From IMG/VR virus record IMGVR_UViG_3300023179_003186, positions 1 to 20,634 of that record: a DNA stretch of 20,634 nt; one strand, written 5' to 3'. The position numbers were made by a program, and so were the translations under genes. Source of the DNA: a virus. Shown one piece after another: positions 1-7,352 of the stretch. The notes beneath the pieces are model-generated. The model was not told the DNA's origin, did not search any database, and saw only the letters and a program-made list of their open reading frames with translations. Positions within the stretch are counted from its first letter, which is position 1; each line of letters opens with the position of its first letter.

Positions 1-39
1 CGCACTACGTCTCCGAGATTGCAATTCTTGTTTATTTTG

Positions 40-99
40 GACATTTTCCACCCGATTGTGGGAAATTGTCATTGCAACAAGACAACATCCCGATACACT
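40..99 (+). promoter_or_regulatory. Leader with imperfect hairpin and possible sigma70 promoter
   Basis: No gene is visible in positions 1-134. An imperfect stem pairs 40-51 with 58-70, with one bulge and one G-T pair, around a 6-nt loop. Just after it, TTGCAA (72-77) and TACACT (94-99) are separated by 16 nt and resemble a sigma70 -35/-10 pair. It would drive the operon beginning with the sigma-like gene at 135. The promoter reading is inference. Confidence 0.3.
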
Positions 100-134
100 A
101 CACCACATCAGTTTCATTCCATAGGAGGCAAACC

Positions 135-581
135 ATGACTGATTATAGCGAGGCGTATCAACTAGCCAAAGTTTTCGCGATTGTAGCAGCGAAGAAGTAC
201 CGAATTGACATCGACGATGCAATTTCCGATGGATACTTGGCGGTTTCAGAGAAAATCACCAAGTTCGACCCGGAAAAGGCCAAACTCACAACGTATATTT
301 ATATGGTGGTAACACGCCAAATCATCACGACTTTGCGATCTCGCAAAGTGCGATCCTGCGTCAAGAGCAATTCTGAGGTAGTGTGCGATGGTGCGGTGGC
401 TATCCCCGAAGAAAATTCCGACGACGATTCGTCGGTGGTGGTTCGACTTGCCTTGGATCTTGCCGCTAGCGGCAAGAAACACAAGACGATTCGCAAGAGC
501 GTGGAGAACGCTCTTGTCGAAGCGGGTTGGGGCAAGAATCGAATCGCCGAGGCGTTCGATTCTGTTTTGGAAAGGGTTTAG
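135..581 (+). CDS. Sigma70 region 2-like protein (phage sigma factor candidate)
   Basis: The 148-residue product has an N-terminal half resembling sigma-70 region 2. Around residues 24-70 it has an acidic DIDDAISDGYLAV segment, then KFDP and TTYIYMVVTRQI, which match the usual 'DLxQEGxLGLxxAxxKFDP...FxTYAxxWIRxxI' pattern. A basic segment (TLRSRKVRS) follows. A clear region 4 is not visible; the last 40 residues may be a degenerate helix-turn-helix. ATG 135 is preferred over an upstream in-frame TTG because a perfect AGGAGG lies at 123-128. Such a protein could redirect host RNA polymerase to phage promoters, or act as a short sigma-like adaptor. It heads the operon, two bases before csrA. 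The region 2 resemblance is seen; promoter redirection is inference. Confidence 0.65.
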   Translation: MTDYSEAYQLAKVFAIVAAKKYRIDIDDAISDGYLAVSEKITKFDPEKAKLTTYIYMVVTRQIITTLRSRKVRSCVKSNSEVVCDGAVAIPEENSDDDSSVVVRLALDLAASGKKHKTIRKSVENALVEAGWGKNRIAEAFDSVLERV

Positions 582-583
582 AC

Positions 584-778
584 ATGGCAGGACTATCACT
601 TACTCGTGGCCCCAGTGAATCAATTTTCATTGGCAACAACATCAAGATCACCGTAGTTTCGATTGGGCGTGGCAATCGGATTCGCCTCAAGATTGAGGCT
701 CCGAAAGAAACCCCGATCATTCGAGAAGAACTCTTGGAACTCAAGAAGGCCGGTAAGGCACAAGGAGTGCGAGGATGA
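584..778 (+). CDS. csrA: CsrA-family mRNA-binding regulator
   Basis: The 64-residue product matches CsrA/RsmA in length and layout. It has an N-terminal beta strand (LSLTRGPSESIFIG), the central ITVVSIGRGNRIRLKIEAPKE segment and the strand-plus-basic-residue motif PIIREE that forms part of the RNA-binding surface. In CsrA the conserved arginine near residue 44 binds GGA in hairpin loops; here it corresponds to the R of IIREE. CsrA dimers control translation and stability of mRNAs with GGA near the ribosome-binding site. The gene starts two bases after the sigma-like gene and overlaps the next gene by ATGA. The N terminus reads MAGLSLTR instead of the usual MLVLxRK, a mild divergence. Family assignment is firm; whether it acts on host or phage mRNAs is unknown. 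Confidence 0.88.
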   Translation: MAGLSLTRGPSESIFIGNNIKITVVSIGRGNRIRLKIEAPKETPIIREELLELKKAGKAQGVRG

Positions 779-906
779 TCGGATTCTTACAACTGGATTG
801 GCAAGAAGTCGGGTTCTGTACGTTCTTTGTGCTGTCCTCTTTCGTTCTTGGTTATATCGGCCTACGAGCCCTTGAGTGGTTTATTGGCTACTTGTTTGAG
901 GAATAG
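775..906 (+). CDS. Small single-pass membrane protein
   Basis: This is a 43-codon frame beginning MIGFLQLDWQEVG. One hydrophobic stretch, roughly residues 13-40 (FCTFFVLSSFVLGYIGLRAL followed by WFIGYLF), should span the membrane. Its ATG overlaps the csrA stop (ATGA), and its TAG is one base before the ATG of the helicase gene. That tight fit between two genes is the main support that it is real. No family is recognised. It could be a small inner-membrane accessory or a translational-coupling peptide. Confidence 0.6.
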   Translation: MIGFLQLDWQEVGFCTFFVLSSFVLGYIGLRALEWFIGYLFEE

Positions 907-907
907 G

Positions 908-2299
908 ATGGCGAAACATAAACTGTTCCCGTACCAAGAACAAGGCGTGGACTTTATGGCTAAAGTCCACGGCGGAATTCTACTTGCAGACGCACCCGGC
1001 TTGGGAAAAACCTGCCAAGTCTCGACTCTGGCGGCCCGCCAGAGTCTCTGGCCTATGTTAATCGTCTGTCCAGCTTCCCTAAAGGGAAACTGGCAGCGAG
1101 AACTTAAGATGTGGGCCGGAGCAGACTCGCTGGTCATCGAAGGCAAGTCGCTTGCGACTTTGCCCGACGACCTGCCGCCTGCTGTCATCGTCAACTACGA
1201 CATCCTCTACGATCAGCGGCCCTTACTGGGCCGCTACCAGTGGAAGTGCATCGCTTTCGACGAGATACACAACCTCAGCAATCGAACTAGCAATCGAACC
1301 AAGGCGGCTAAGTACCTTAGCCGCATGACGACCAAGGTAATCGGAATGTCCGGCACGCCGGTTATGAACCGACCTGCCGATTTCTGGCCTATTCTGAACA
1401 TCATCCGACCTGAGCTATTTCCAAGCTGGCAGGCTTACGCGACTCGCTACTGCGATCCGCGAAAGACGCATTGGGGATGGGAATACAAGGGAGCCAAGAA
1501 CCTTGAGGAACTGCACGAGAAGATCAAGCCGTTTATGCTCAGAAGGCTCAAAGAGGACGTACTTGATCTCCCAGAAAAGAAAATGATCGTCATACCTCTG
1601 CACTTGGACGACCGGAGCGAACTCGATGCCGCCGAGGAAGATTTCCTCGGGTGGCTTGCACAGAACACCAAGTACGGCAGTGTTAGCTCCGCGCAGAGAG
1701 CCGAAGCTGTCACACGGCTTGGCGTTCTGCTAAGACTTACTAGCAGGCTAAAGGCTCGCGCCGTAGTGGATTGGTCACGAAAGTTCTTCCGTGACAATCC
1801 CAAAGAGAAGTTGATTCTTTTTGCGGTTCACACGCAGATGGTCGATGTTCTCAAGCGTAGAATCTTGCCGGAGCAGAACGTCGTCGTCATCGACGGTTCT
1901 ACTCCGACCAAGAAACGCCAAGGCATTGTGGATCGGTTCCAGACCGATCCACAATGCAAGCTGATGGTAGCCAACATTAAAGCGGCGGGAGTAGGCTTGA
2001 CGCTGACAGCGGCAAGCACGATTGCTAATGCCGAGATGTGGTGGACACCAGCGGTAATGGCTCAAGGTGCGGATCGCGTTCACCGCATCGGCCAAAAAGA
2101 GGATTGCGACATTTACTACTTGGTCGTCCCAGAGACGGTCGAAGAACGTATCTGCCAAGCGATCCAAACCAAACAACAAGTTGCAAACAGCATCATCGAT
2201 GGCCGACAGGCCGCGACGATGCCTGTACTAGATTTACTCTTATCCAAGACAGGAGGACTATTAAGTGGTAAAGCACGACCTAACAAAGCCAAAGGTTAA
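908..2299 (+). CDS. SNF2-family (SMARCAL1-like) DNA helicase/translocase
   Basis: The 463-residue product carries both RecA-like lobes of an SNF2 ATPase. Lobe 1 has a Q-motif-like start (LFPYQEQGVDFM), motif I DAPGLGKT (28-35), motif Ia (IVCPASLKGNW), motif II DEIH (118-121) and motif III SGTP (148-151). Lobe 2 has the GVGLTLTAAS motif and the SNF2 motif VI QGADRVHRIGQ (386-396). Such enzymes translocate on duplex DNA and remodel forks; phage homologues often sit in replication/recombination operons. ATG 908 is chosen because it follows the small membrane gene by one base and leads directly into the conserved N terminus. The gene contains some of the strongest internal inverted repeats (946-971, 1024-1046, 1923-1957). 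The precise substrate is unknown. Confidence 0.92.
   Translation: MAKHKLFPYQEQGVDFMAKVHGGILLADAPGLGKTCQVSTLAARQSLWPMLIVCPASLKGNWQRELKMWAGADSLVIEGKSLATLPDDLPPAVIVNYDILYDQRPLLGRYQWKCIAFDEIHNLSNRTSNRTKAAKYLSRMTTKVIGMSGTPVMNRPADFWPILNIIRPELFPSWQAYATRYCDPRKTHWGWEYKGAKNLEELHEKIKPFMLRRLKEDVLDLPEKKMIVIPLHLDDRSELDAAEEDFLGWLAQNTKYGSVSSAQRAEAVTRLGVLLRLTSRLKARAVVDWSRKFFRDNPKEKLILFAVHTQMVDVLKRRILPEQNVVVIDGSTPTKKRQGIVDRFQTDPQCKLMVANIKAAGVGLTLTAASTIANAEMWWTPAVMAQGADRVHRIGQKEDCDIYYLVVPETVEERICQAIQTKQQVANSIIDGRQAATMPVLDLLLSKTGGLLSGKARPNKAKG
1923..1957. repeat. 15-bp perfect intragenic inverted repeat
   Basis: GCATTGTGGATCGGT (1923-1937) is followed after a 5-nt loop by its exact complement (1943-1957), inside the second RecA-like lobe of the SNF2 helicase gene. 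It is one of the two longest perfect stems found. Confidence 0.95.
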
Positions 2300-2555
2300 G
2301 GCATTGACGGTCAACCGACTGCCAGAACGATTGGTTGTCGGAATCAAGACGCTGGCAATCCAACTGGATTGCACAGTCGAGGATCTGATGACTGTCATTT
2401 TGGAAAGAGCTTTGACCGATGGTCAAAAGCTCTTTGTACCGGTACAACGGCTCAAGAAAGCCAGGAAACAGGAGATTGAGGATCGCAGGAAACTGCGAGC
2501 CTCAATGGAACAACTACAACCGAAACTCAAACAACTGGAAACTCAAAATGGCTAA
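2265..2555 (+). CDS. Hypothetical protein, possible ribbon-helix-helix plus coiled coil
   Basis: The product has 96 residues. GTG 2265 is chosen because a perfect AGGAGG lies at 2251-2256; the gene overlaps the end of the helicase by 35 bases. Residues 15-50 (KALTVNRLPERLVVG, then IKTLAIQLDCTVEDLMTVIL) read like a short beta strand followed by two helices, as in Arc/CopG DNA-binding proteins. The C-terminal third is highly charged and probably a coiled coil (KKARKQEIEDRRKLR). The DNA encoding it contains a 13-bp stem closed by a GAAA loop at 2476-2505. The DNA-binding role is inference. Confidence 0.6.
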   Translation: MVKHDLTKPKVKALTVNRLPERLVVGIKTLAIQLDCTVEDLMTVILERALTDGQKLFVPVQRLKKARKQEIEDRRKLRASMEQLQPKLKQLETQNG

Positions 2556-2871
2556 TCCAAGAAAACCGACAGTCAGAAGCGGCGCAGCTAGAGTAGTGGA
2601 ACGAATCTGCGAAAAGCTGCTACCTTGGCACAAGATTACTTGGGTCGAGATTTACTCAGTTCCCATTACCTACGTTTCGATAGACATCTGCGGAATGGAA
2701 GTGGCGGTTCGTCCGGATGGAGACGCATACCGAGTGCAGTTGATCGACGCTTGGGACAACGATCACTCTGAATCGACCCGAGAACACATCGAGAAGATCC
2801 TCAACGGATGGACTCGCGACGACAAAGGAAACCTCCACCCACCTGCGCATCATGCCACTACTGCCACCTGA
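2548..2871 (+). CDS. Hypothetical protein
   Basis: This is a 107-residue protein of unknown family. It has a basic N terminus, a mixed alpha/beta core rich in aromatics (WHKITWVEIYSVPITYVSID) and a histidine-rich tail. Its ATG lies inside the end of the previous gene (8-base overlap) and its 3' end overlaps the next gene by 20 bases, which fits translational coupling within the replication operon. No motif allows a function to be given. Confidence 0.6.
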   Translation: MANPRKPTVRSGAARVVERICEKLLPWHKITWVEIYSVPITYVSIDICGMEVAVRPDGDAYRVQLIDAWDNDHSESTREHIEKILNGWTRDDKGNLHPPAHHATTAT

Positions 2872-3472
2872 ACCAGACCAACCCAAAACGGAATCCCCTG
2901 CTGTCCGGCTTCGCCGGAAGCATATCAAGGTCAGCGGGGGCCAGTACAGTTCGTTGAAGGACTTCAACGAACTGCTCAAGACCTACAGCTATGCCGACAT
3001 CGACAAGATGCTGACATGGCTGAGGAAACAGCCTGAGGCGGTCAAGAACATTTCCAGTTCGTTGTTGCGACACAAGTACAAAGAATTGCTCGCTCAGCAG
3101 AAGATAGCCTTGGATGACTATCCTGTCTCCGATACGGCCAAGGAAGTCCTTGGCCGTTTGGAAAACACAATCGAACCTCAGTACATCCAGCATTGCATGG
3201 ATACCTATGATGCTTTTGTTTCATATCTGAAACAAAAGACCGGAGTAGCCGAGACGCTGGTGACTCACTTGCCACCGGCAAGTGAGTTTGCGTTCTTGTG
3301 GTTCGAGCGAATCTGCGGAACCTTCTCTCAGAAGTTCCGCAAGTTCGAGGTCAACCACCCTAAGTTCCAGCAATTCCTGCATGGAATCGCTAAGAGCCAA
3401 GGTGAATCGTTACCCTTCGTCCGATTGATGAACGAGTACAATGACACCAACGGATCTGCTTCAAAGGCATAA
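2852..3472 (+). CDS. Hypothetical replication-operon protein, possible helicase loader/initiator
   Basis: The 206-residue protein lies directly upstream of the primase and three genes after the SNF2 helicase. Residues around 45-80 (YSYADIDKMLTWLRKQPEAV, then SSSLLRHKYKELLAQQ) resemble the C-terminal signature of phage replication initiation/helicase-loading proteins, where a helix is followed by a 'W...L...L..K...L' segment. The rest is helical with no ATPase motif. Position and that resemblance suggest a helicase loader or initiator accessory, but this is inference. The gene is unusually dense in perfect inverted repeats: 2947-2974, 3134-3157, 3213-3238, 3263-3287 and 3314-3341 all fall inside it. 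Confidence 0.6.
   Translation: MPLLPPEPDQPKTESPAVRLRRKHIKVSGGQYSSLKDFNELLKTYSYADIDKMLTWLRKQPEAVKNISSSLLRHKYKELLAQQKIALDDYPVSDTAKEVLGRLENTIEPQYIQHCMDTYDAFVSYLKQKTGVAETLVTHLPPASEFAFLWFERICGTFSQKFRKFEVNHPKFQQFLHGIAKSQGESLPFVRLMNEYNDTNGSASKA
2947..2974. repeat. 13-bp perfect intragenic inverted repeat
   Basis: CAGTTCGTTGAAG (2947-2959) and its exact complement (2962-2974) are separated by GA, inside the putative helicase-loader gene. A realistic hairpin would open the inner pair and expose a GGAC loop. Confidence 0.95.
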
Positions 3473-4307
3473 CATATCGGTCGCAGGCCCAGACGACCCC
3501 CACTATCGTCTGGGCTGGACAAATACCAAGTGCCCCTTCTGCCACGGGCAGAAAAACCACTTGGGTATCAAGAACGACTTTTCTCGCGCCAACTGTTACA
3601 AGTGCGGAAAGAAAGACGTTCTTTACGCACTTCGCCTACTTACCAGGGAAAACCTCGATGAACTCAAGCAAATCCGAGCCTTCGCTGCACCGGATATTAG
3701 CAGCAGCCTTGTCAGGTATGGAGAATACACACCCCCTACAGGTCTTGTTGCCCTTAGCCAACGAGATCGAGCGTATTTGCTCAATAGGGGATTGGACGCT
3801 GATCGAATTGCAAAGCGATATGCTTTACAATCAATCGGGCCATTCTCAGGTGTACCCAGGGGAATTTTCATTCCGATTACGTTTCACGGCAGGCCCGTCT
3901 CTTGGACGATCCGATTCCGAGAAGCCGTAGACGGGCAGCGGTACAAGACCGCTGCCGATGACCAGAAAAGTATGTCCGAAAAGGACATACTTTTCGGCGC
4001 AGAAACTTGTACGAATACGATCATTGTGGTAGAAGGGTTCTTCGACATGGCGAACATCGGAGACGGAGCAGTCTGTACCTTCGGTCTAGCCTACACGCAA
4101 GAACAGGTTAGATTGATGGCAGGCTATCCTCGTAGGATAATCTGCTTCGACAATTCGTCGGACGCTCAGCAAGTCGCTTCGCGACTTGCTGGCGATTTAG
4201 CAGTGTTTCCAGGGGAAACACTGCAAGTAACTCTGGACGCAGACGACCCTGGGTCGGCAAGGCCAGAGGAGATCAAGGAACTACGGGAATTTGCGGGGTT
4301 GGCATAA
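3441..4307 (+). CDS. DNA primase (zinc finger plus TOPRIM)
   Basis: The 288-residue product has a DnaG-type architecture. An N-terminal zinc ribbon is formed by CPFC (31-34) and CYKC (52-55), preceded by a helical DLLQRHNI segment. A C-terminal TOPRIM fold has IIVVEGFFD (194-202), whose glutamate is the general acid/base, and the aspartate motif CFDNSSDAQQVASRLAGDL near 235-253. Primases lay RNA primers for the replisome; phage versions lack the DnaB-binding C-terminal domain, as here. Canonical TOPRIM has DxDxAG; this protein reads FDNSSD then AG twelve residues later, a slightly divergent metal site. It overlaps its upstream neighbour by 32 bases and its downstream neighbour by one (TAATG). 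Confidence 0.85.
   Translation: MTPTDLLQRHNISVAGPDDPHYRLGWTNTKCPFCHGQKNHLGIKNDFSRANCYKCGKKDVLYALRLLTRENLDELKQIRAFAAPDISSSLVRYGEYTPPTGLVALSQRDRAYLLNRGLDADRIAKRYALQSIGPFSGVPRGIFIPITFHGRPVSWTIRFREAVDGQRYKTAADDQKSMSEKDILFGAETCTNTIIVVEGFFDMANIGDGAVCTFGLAYTQEQVRLMAGYPRRIICFDNSSDAQQVASRLAGDLAVFPGETLQVTLDADDPGSARPEEIKELREFAGLA
3965..3995. repeat. 13-bp perfect intragenic inverted repeat
   Basis: GAAAAGTATGTCC (3965-3977) and its exact complement (3983-3995) flank the loop GAAAA, inside the primase gene just before the TOPRIM motif. Confidence 0.95.
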
Positions 4308-4666
4308 TGAGTAACAAATGGCAAATTGGACCGGTCAAGCTGGCCAATGGCGATGACGCTTTTATTGATGCGATCAACGAGGAACAAGAGCATTATCGAT
4401 ACACTGGTAGGGTGATGGGTCAAGAAGGATTCGTCCCTGTTGGTTGGCACTCCGACGGCAGATTGATGTGGGCTACAACGGATCATCCAGGCAACCTTGC
4501 ACCTCCACCAAAAAAGAAGTTGCGGGTAAAGTGCTGGTTGGTTGTTTATCAAAACGGAAATACATGCAGATATATTGTTGAAGCAGATGCACTTGTCGAA
4601 GCAAATCGCTTGGGTTTCGCACTCATCGAGATCAATCGAGAAGTCGAGGAAGGGGAAGGGCTATGA
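4307..4666 (+). CDS. Hypothetical protein
   Basis: This is a 119-residue protein of unknown family. It has a central Pro/Lys linker (LAPPPKKK), then a beta strand-rich segment (KCWLVVYQNGNTCRYIVEA) followed by a helix and an acidic tail (EEGEGL). The C-terminal half, 'strand-strand-EAD-helix', resembles small phage proteins found beside primases and helicases, but no function can be given. Its ATG shares one base with the primase stop codon, and its own stop overlaps the next gene. Internal inverted repeats are scarce here compared with the flanking genes. Confidence 0.6.
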   Translation: MSNKWQIGPVKLANGDDAFIDAINEEQEHYRYTGRVMGQEGFVPVGWHSDGRLMWATTDHPGNLAPPPKKKLRVKCWLVVYQNGNTCRYIVEADALVEANRLGFALIEINREVEEGEGL

Positions 4667-4962
4667 GCGACGAAGAAATACAATATGCGAAGGATGCCTC
4701 TCGAGTTCCCACAGTCAAAATATGCGACCCTTTAGAAATCGGCGCACAATATGCACAAGCCGATAGGGATTTTCGCAAGTTTGTGGACAAAGCACAAGCA
4801 GGTGAACTATCGCTCACCTGCACCTTTTTATGGGACGGCAATGAGCTTATCCGAGTCAAGGTAGGCGACCGAATACAGCACCCTAACGGGTGCTGTATCG
4901 ACATCACCGAAACTGGATTCAAAGTCAACGCTACTCTTGATACCGTCGAATTTGGGAAATAG
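4663..4962 (+). CDS. Hypothetical protein
   Basis: This is a 99-residue soluble protein that overlaps the preceding gene by ATGA. The first 60 residues are helical and charged. The last 40 are beta-rich (IRVKVGDRIQHPNGCCIDIT), suggestive of a small barrel. No known motif is recognised. An 11-bp perfect stem with a TAAC loop (4873-4898) lies in the beta-rich part. It is cotranscribed with the primase and helicase. Confidence 0.58.
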   Translation: MSDEEIQYAKDASRVPTVKICDPLEIGAQYAQADRDFRKFVDKAQAGELSLTCTFLWDGNELIRVKVGDRIQHPNGCCIDITETGFKVNATLDTVEFGK

Positions 4963-4964
4963 TC

Positions 4965-5207
4965 ATGCCTATTGAAATGTTACTTATCGTAGCTCAGGCA
5001 GTATGTATGTGGGACTACACACAGAAAGTAGGAACAAAACGACGCTGCATCAACCTCGGGATGAATGTCGTGGGGTTTGCGATTGCTTTTGCATACATGC
5101 TAGAGCGTGTCGATAGAGTAAACGATTGGTTGTTCCCAGTTGTACTAGGTCTGTATCTAGCATTGTACATCAGACAGATCCTCGAAGAATTGGATCACCG
5201 CAAATGA
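4965..5207 (+). CDS. Small membrane protein with two or three transmembrane segments
   Basis: The 80-residue product has hydrophobic segments at about residues 3-16 (IEMLLIVAQAVCMW), 29-46 (LGMNVVGFAIAFAYML) and 55-72 (WLFPVVLGLYLALYIRQIL), separated by short charged loops, and ends in a charged tail. It starts two bases after the previous stop and overlaps the helicase start by ATGA. It has no recognised family. A membrane protein directly coupled to the replicative helicase could tether replication to the membrane, but that is speculative. Inverted repeats are nearly absent from this gene. Confidence 0.6.
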   Translation: MPIEMLLIVAQAVCMWDYTQKVGTKRRCINLGMNVVGFAIAFAYMLERVDRVNDWLFPVVLGLYLALYIRQILEELDHRK

Positions 5208-6583
5208 AAGTAGTCAGACACGACGGCAGTGACGAACGACACGCAGTCTGTGCCCTAGTCCACTCCACCGAAGTCCTCGCGGCGGTTTCCGCCGCTTGGG
5301 ACAACGAAGCCTTCGCGAGCAAGTATGCCAACATACTTGCTCGCTGGTGCGTTGACCACTTCGTCAAGTACGGCGATGCCCCCGGAATCGGGGGCATCAC
5401 CGCCAAGTTCGATACTTGGAAAGACATCGCAGACTCGACCGTTGTGGACACGATGGCAGACTGGCTAGCCAGTCTGCCTGCAACGTCGGACATGACCCCC
5501 GATTACGCCATCGACCTGATCCGCAACATCGTCCAGCGCAACAGTCTCAAGCGACTTGGCAATGCGATCATCAACCTTGCCGAAACCGGCAAGGTTGAGG
5601 ATGCCCTGAACATCCAGGCCCAGTGGAAACGACCGAAGATCGGCCAAGAGGAATCCGGAGTATTCCCACTGGCCGATTTGTCCATAGTCGAACGAGCTTT
5701 CGAGCAATCCACCAAGAAACCTCTGATTGAATTCCCCGGCGCGCTCGGGGAATTCTTCGGCGACGTTATGTCTACTGACTCGTTCGTATCCTTACTAGCC
5801 CCAGAAAAAACGGGTAAAACTACAGTCTTGATGGACTTGGCGTGGAGATCCGTAGACCAAGGGAGAAGAACGGCGTTCTTCTCCTGCGGGGATATGAGCC
5901 AAGATCAGGTCATCTTACGACTGCTTCCGAGGCTTTGCAGGCGACCGCTGAAAGGCGGTCGCTTTATGATTCCTAAGGAACTGGCCTACGAGAACAAGGA
6001 GCCGAAGATCGTAAGGGAGCCGAAATCGGCTCCCCCGATCACCAAGGAAGATGCGATCAAGGCATTTTCCTCGTCGGCGGGGGCAGATCCGAAACGATTC
6101 AGACTGCTCACACACCCTGCCGGTACGATCACTGCCAAGGATATTTCCAACCAAGTCAGCCGATGGGCTGACGAAGGTTGGGTTCCCGAGGTTATCGTCA
6201 TTGATTACGCAGACATCCTCGGCGCACCGCCGGGATTCAAGGAAAAGCGAGAGCAGATCGACGAGACATGGCGAGAACTTCGAGCTTTGTCTACTCGTAT
6301 GCGTTGCTTGGTTCTGACTGCATCACAGTCAGATACCGAGGGGTATTCGGCGTGGCTCCTGACGAAAAAAAACTTCTCGGATTCCAAGACCAAGGTGGCG
6401 CACGTCACCGCGATGATCGGCCTGAATATGACCGAATCCGAAAGGCGGCAGAATATCTGCCGCTACAATTACGTCGCACTCCGCGAAGCGGAATTCATGC
6501 AAGATAAACCGGCCTACGTTGCCGTGGCCGGTTGTACCAAAGTCGGCAGACCTAGCCTAATATCATGTTGGCCCAATGACTAG
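5204..6583 (+). CDS. Replicative DnaB-type DNA helicase
   Basis: The 459-residue product has a helical N-terminal domain (about 1-170) and a RecA-like ATPase domain. Walker A APEKTGKTT lies near residues 198-206, followed by the DnaB-family segment TAFFSCGDMSQDQVILRLL; Walker B VIVIDYADIL is near 330-339, and ASQSD near 375 matches the sensor-like H3 motif. DnaB-type hexamers unwind DNA 5' to 3' ahead of the polymerase and recruit primase. ATG 5204 is chosen because of its ATGA overlap with the membrane-protein gene. The Walker A has PEKTGKT instead of the usual PSxGKT, so it is somewhat divergent, like phage gp41-type helicases. The gene holds at least six perfect stems of 10 bp or more. Confidence 0.85.
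   Translation: MKVVRHDGSDERHAVCALVHSTEVLAAVSAAWDNEAFASKYANILARWCVDHFVKYGDAPGIGGITAKFDTWKDIADSTVVDTMADWLASLPATSDMTPDYAIDLIRNIVQRNSLKRLGNAIINLAETGKVEDALNIQAQWKRPKIGQEESGVFPLADLSIVERAFEQSTKKPLIEFPGALGEFFGDVMSTDSFVSLLAPEKTGKTTVLMDLAWRSVDQGRRTAFFSCGDMSQDQVILRLLPRLCRRPLKGGRFMIPKELAYENKEPKIVREPKSAPPITKEDAIKAFSSSAGADPKRFRLLTHPAGTITAKDISNQVSRWADEGWVPEVIVIDYADILGAPPGFKEKREQIDETWRELRALSTRMRCLVLTASQSDTEGYSAWLLTKKNFSDSKTKVAHVTAMIGLNMTESERRQNICRYNYVALREAEFMQDKPAYVAVAGCTKVGRPSLISCWPND
5315..5344. repeat. 13-bp perfect intragenic inverted repeat
   Basis: GCGAGCAAGTATG (5315-5327) and its exact complement (5332-5344) flank the loop CCAA in the DnaB-type helicase gene. Four further stems of 10-12 bp follow within the next 420 bp. 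Confidence 0.95.
5456..5477. repeat. 22-bp uninterrupted palindrome
   Basis: GCAGACTGGCT (5456-5466) is followed directly by its exact complement (5467-5477), inside the DnaB-type helicase gene. Such a loopless palindrome favours cruciform or quasi-palindrome-repair origins over RNA function. Confidence 0.95.
5571..5598. repeat. 12-bp perfect intragenic inverted repeat
   Basis: TCAACCTTGCCG (5571-5582) and its exact complement (5587-5598) flank the loop AAAC in the helicase gene. Confidence 0.95.
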
Positions 6584-7352
6584 CTCCTCACGTCGCTATC
6601 CTATCGACCAAGTGGTCGAACCAAAGCTCGAAGCCCTTCGCTGGTTCGTCCTATGCGTAGAGTTAGGCAGTGCCCAAGCTGCCAGCAAGAAGCTCAAGAT
6701 AGGCAACACGGCGATCATCCCTAACAGCAACCGGAAGATGGAAGCCATCTTCCAGGTCAAACTACTCGATTCTTTTCGCAAGCCCACGCCTGACGGCATG
6801 GTCTTGTACAAGCACGCCAAGAAGGTGCTTGCGGCCCACCGCAAGCTCCTGCGAGAGATGAAAAAGCTAGGAGATGCTCAAAAAGTACGGCCACAAGTGG
6901 CCGTACACGTCGAACGCTGGTTGGGGATTGTCACCCCCAACCTTGCGGATCTTTTGTCGGACGAGTACCAAGTCACCAAGATAGTCTCCTACGACAGTTT
7001 TAGCGATTGGCTCGCGAAGCGAGACAAGCCGGGGCATGACATATTTGTCTCGGCGCACGAAAACGCGAAGGGCGAAGCCATCCAAACATTACCGATAAGC
7101 CTGTTCGGAACAGACCCGCATAGGCTTATCACTGGCGAGTGGTATGGATATCTATCGGAGACGCAAGAAGGGGTAGCCGAGGTCAGCAACCCTATCGAGA
7201 TGGCTTATGCCATCTCGAATGGTATTGGTTCTGGCTATCTACCTGCATCATGGATTCCCTGCGAATTAGCAGGGAATCTACCTGTTCTGGAAGAAAATAC
7301 CGGAAAAACTATCAAGGTGGCCGCCTTTAGGCGGCCACCGGACGTAGAATAG
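6576..7352 (+). CDS. LysR-like transcriptional regulator
   Basis: The 258-residue product has an N-terminal winged helix-turn-helix of LysR type. Residues 20-90 run LRWFVLCVELGSAQAASKKL, then a TAIIPNSNRKMEAIF segment, then LLDSF and TPDGMVLYKHAKKVL, matching 'LRxFxxVAExGSxxxAAxxL...xxSxxIxxLExxLGxxLFxR...LTxxGxxLxxxAxxIL'. A helix (residues 90-105) follows, then a divergent effector-binding-like domain ending with AISNGIGSGYLPASW, which resembles the 'GxGIxxLPxxx' strand of the LysR substrate-binding fold. The length is short of the usual 290-310. It overlaps the helicase by 8 bases, so it is part of the replication operon. LysR regulators are rare in lytic phage genomes; ligand and targets are unknown. 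A 10-bp perfect stem (7316-7339) lies at its 3' end. Confidence 0.7.
   Translation: MTSSSRRYPIDQVVEPKLEALRWFVLCVELGSAQAASKKLKIGNTAIIPNSNRKMEAIFQVKLLDSFRKPTPDGMVLYKHAKKVLAAHRKLLREMKKLGDAQKVRPQVAVHVERWLGIVTPNLADLLSDEYQVTKIVSYDSFSDWLAKRDKPGHDIFVSAHENAKGEAIQTLPISLFGTDPHRLITGEWYGYLSETQEGVAEVSNPIEMAYAISNGIGSGYLPASWIPCELAGNLPVLEENTGKTIKVAAFRRPPDVE

Noticed and set aside
66-134. Upstream TTG start for the sigma-like gene
   Set aside because: The 23 extra residues match nothing, and a perfect AGGAGG sits just before ATG 135.
1923-1957. Intragenic hairpins as rho-independent terminators
   Set aside because: Most lie in the middle of genes with no T-tract after them, so termination is not the explanation.
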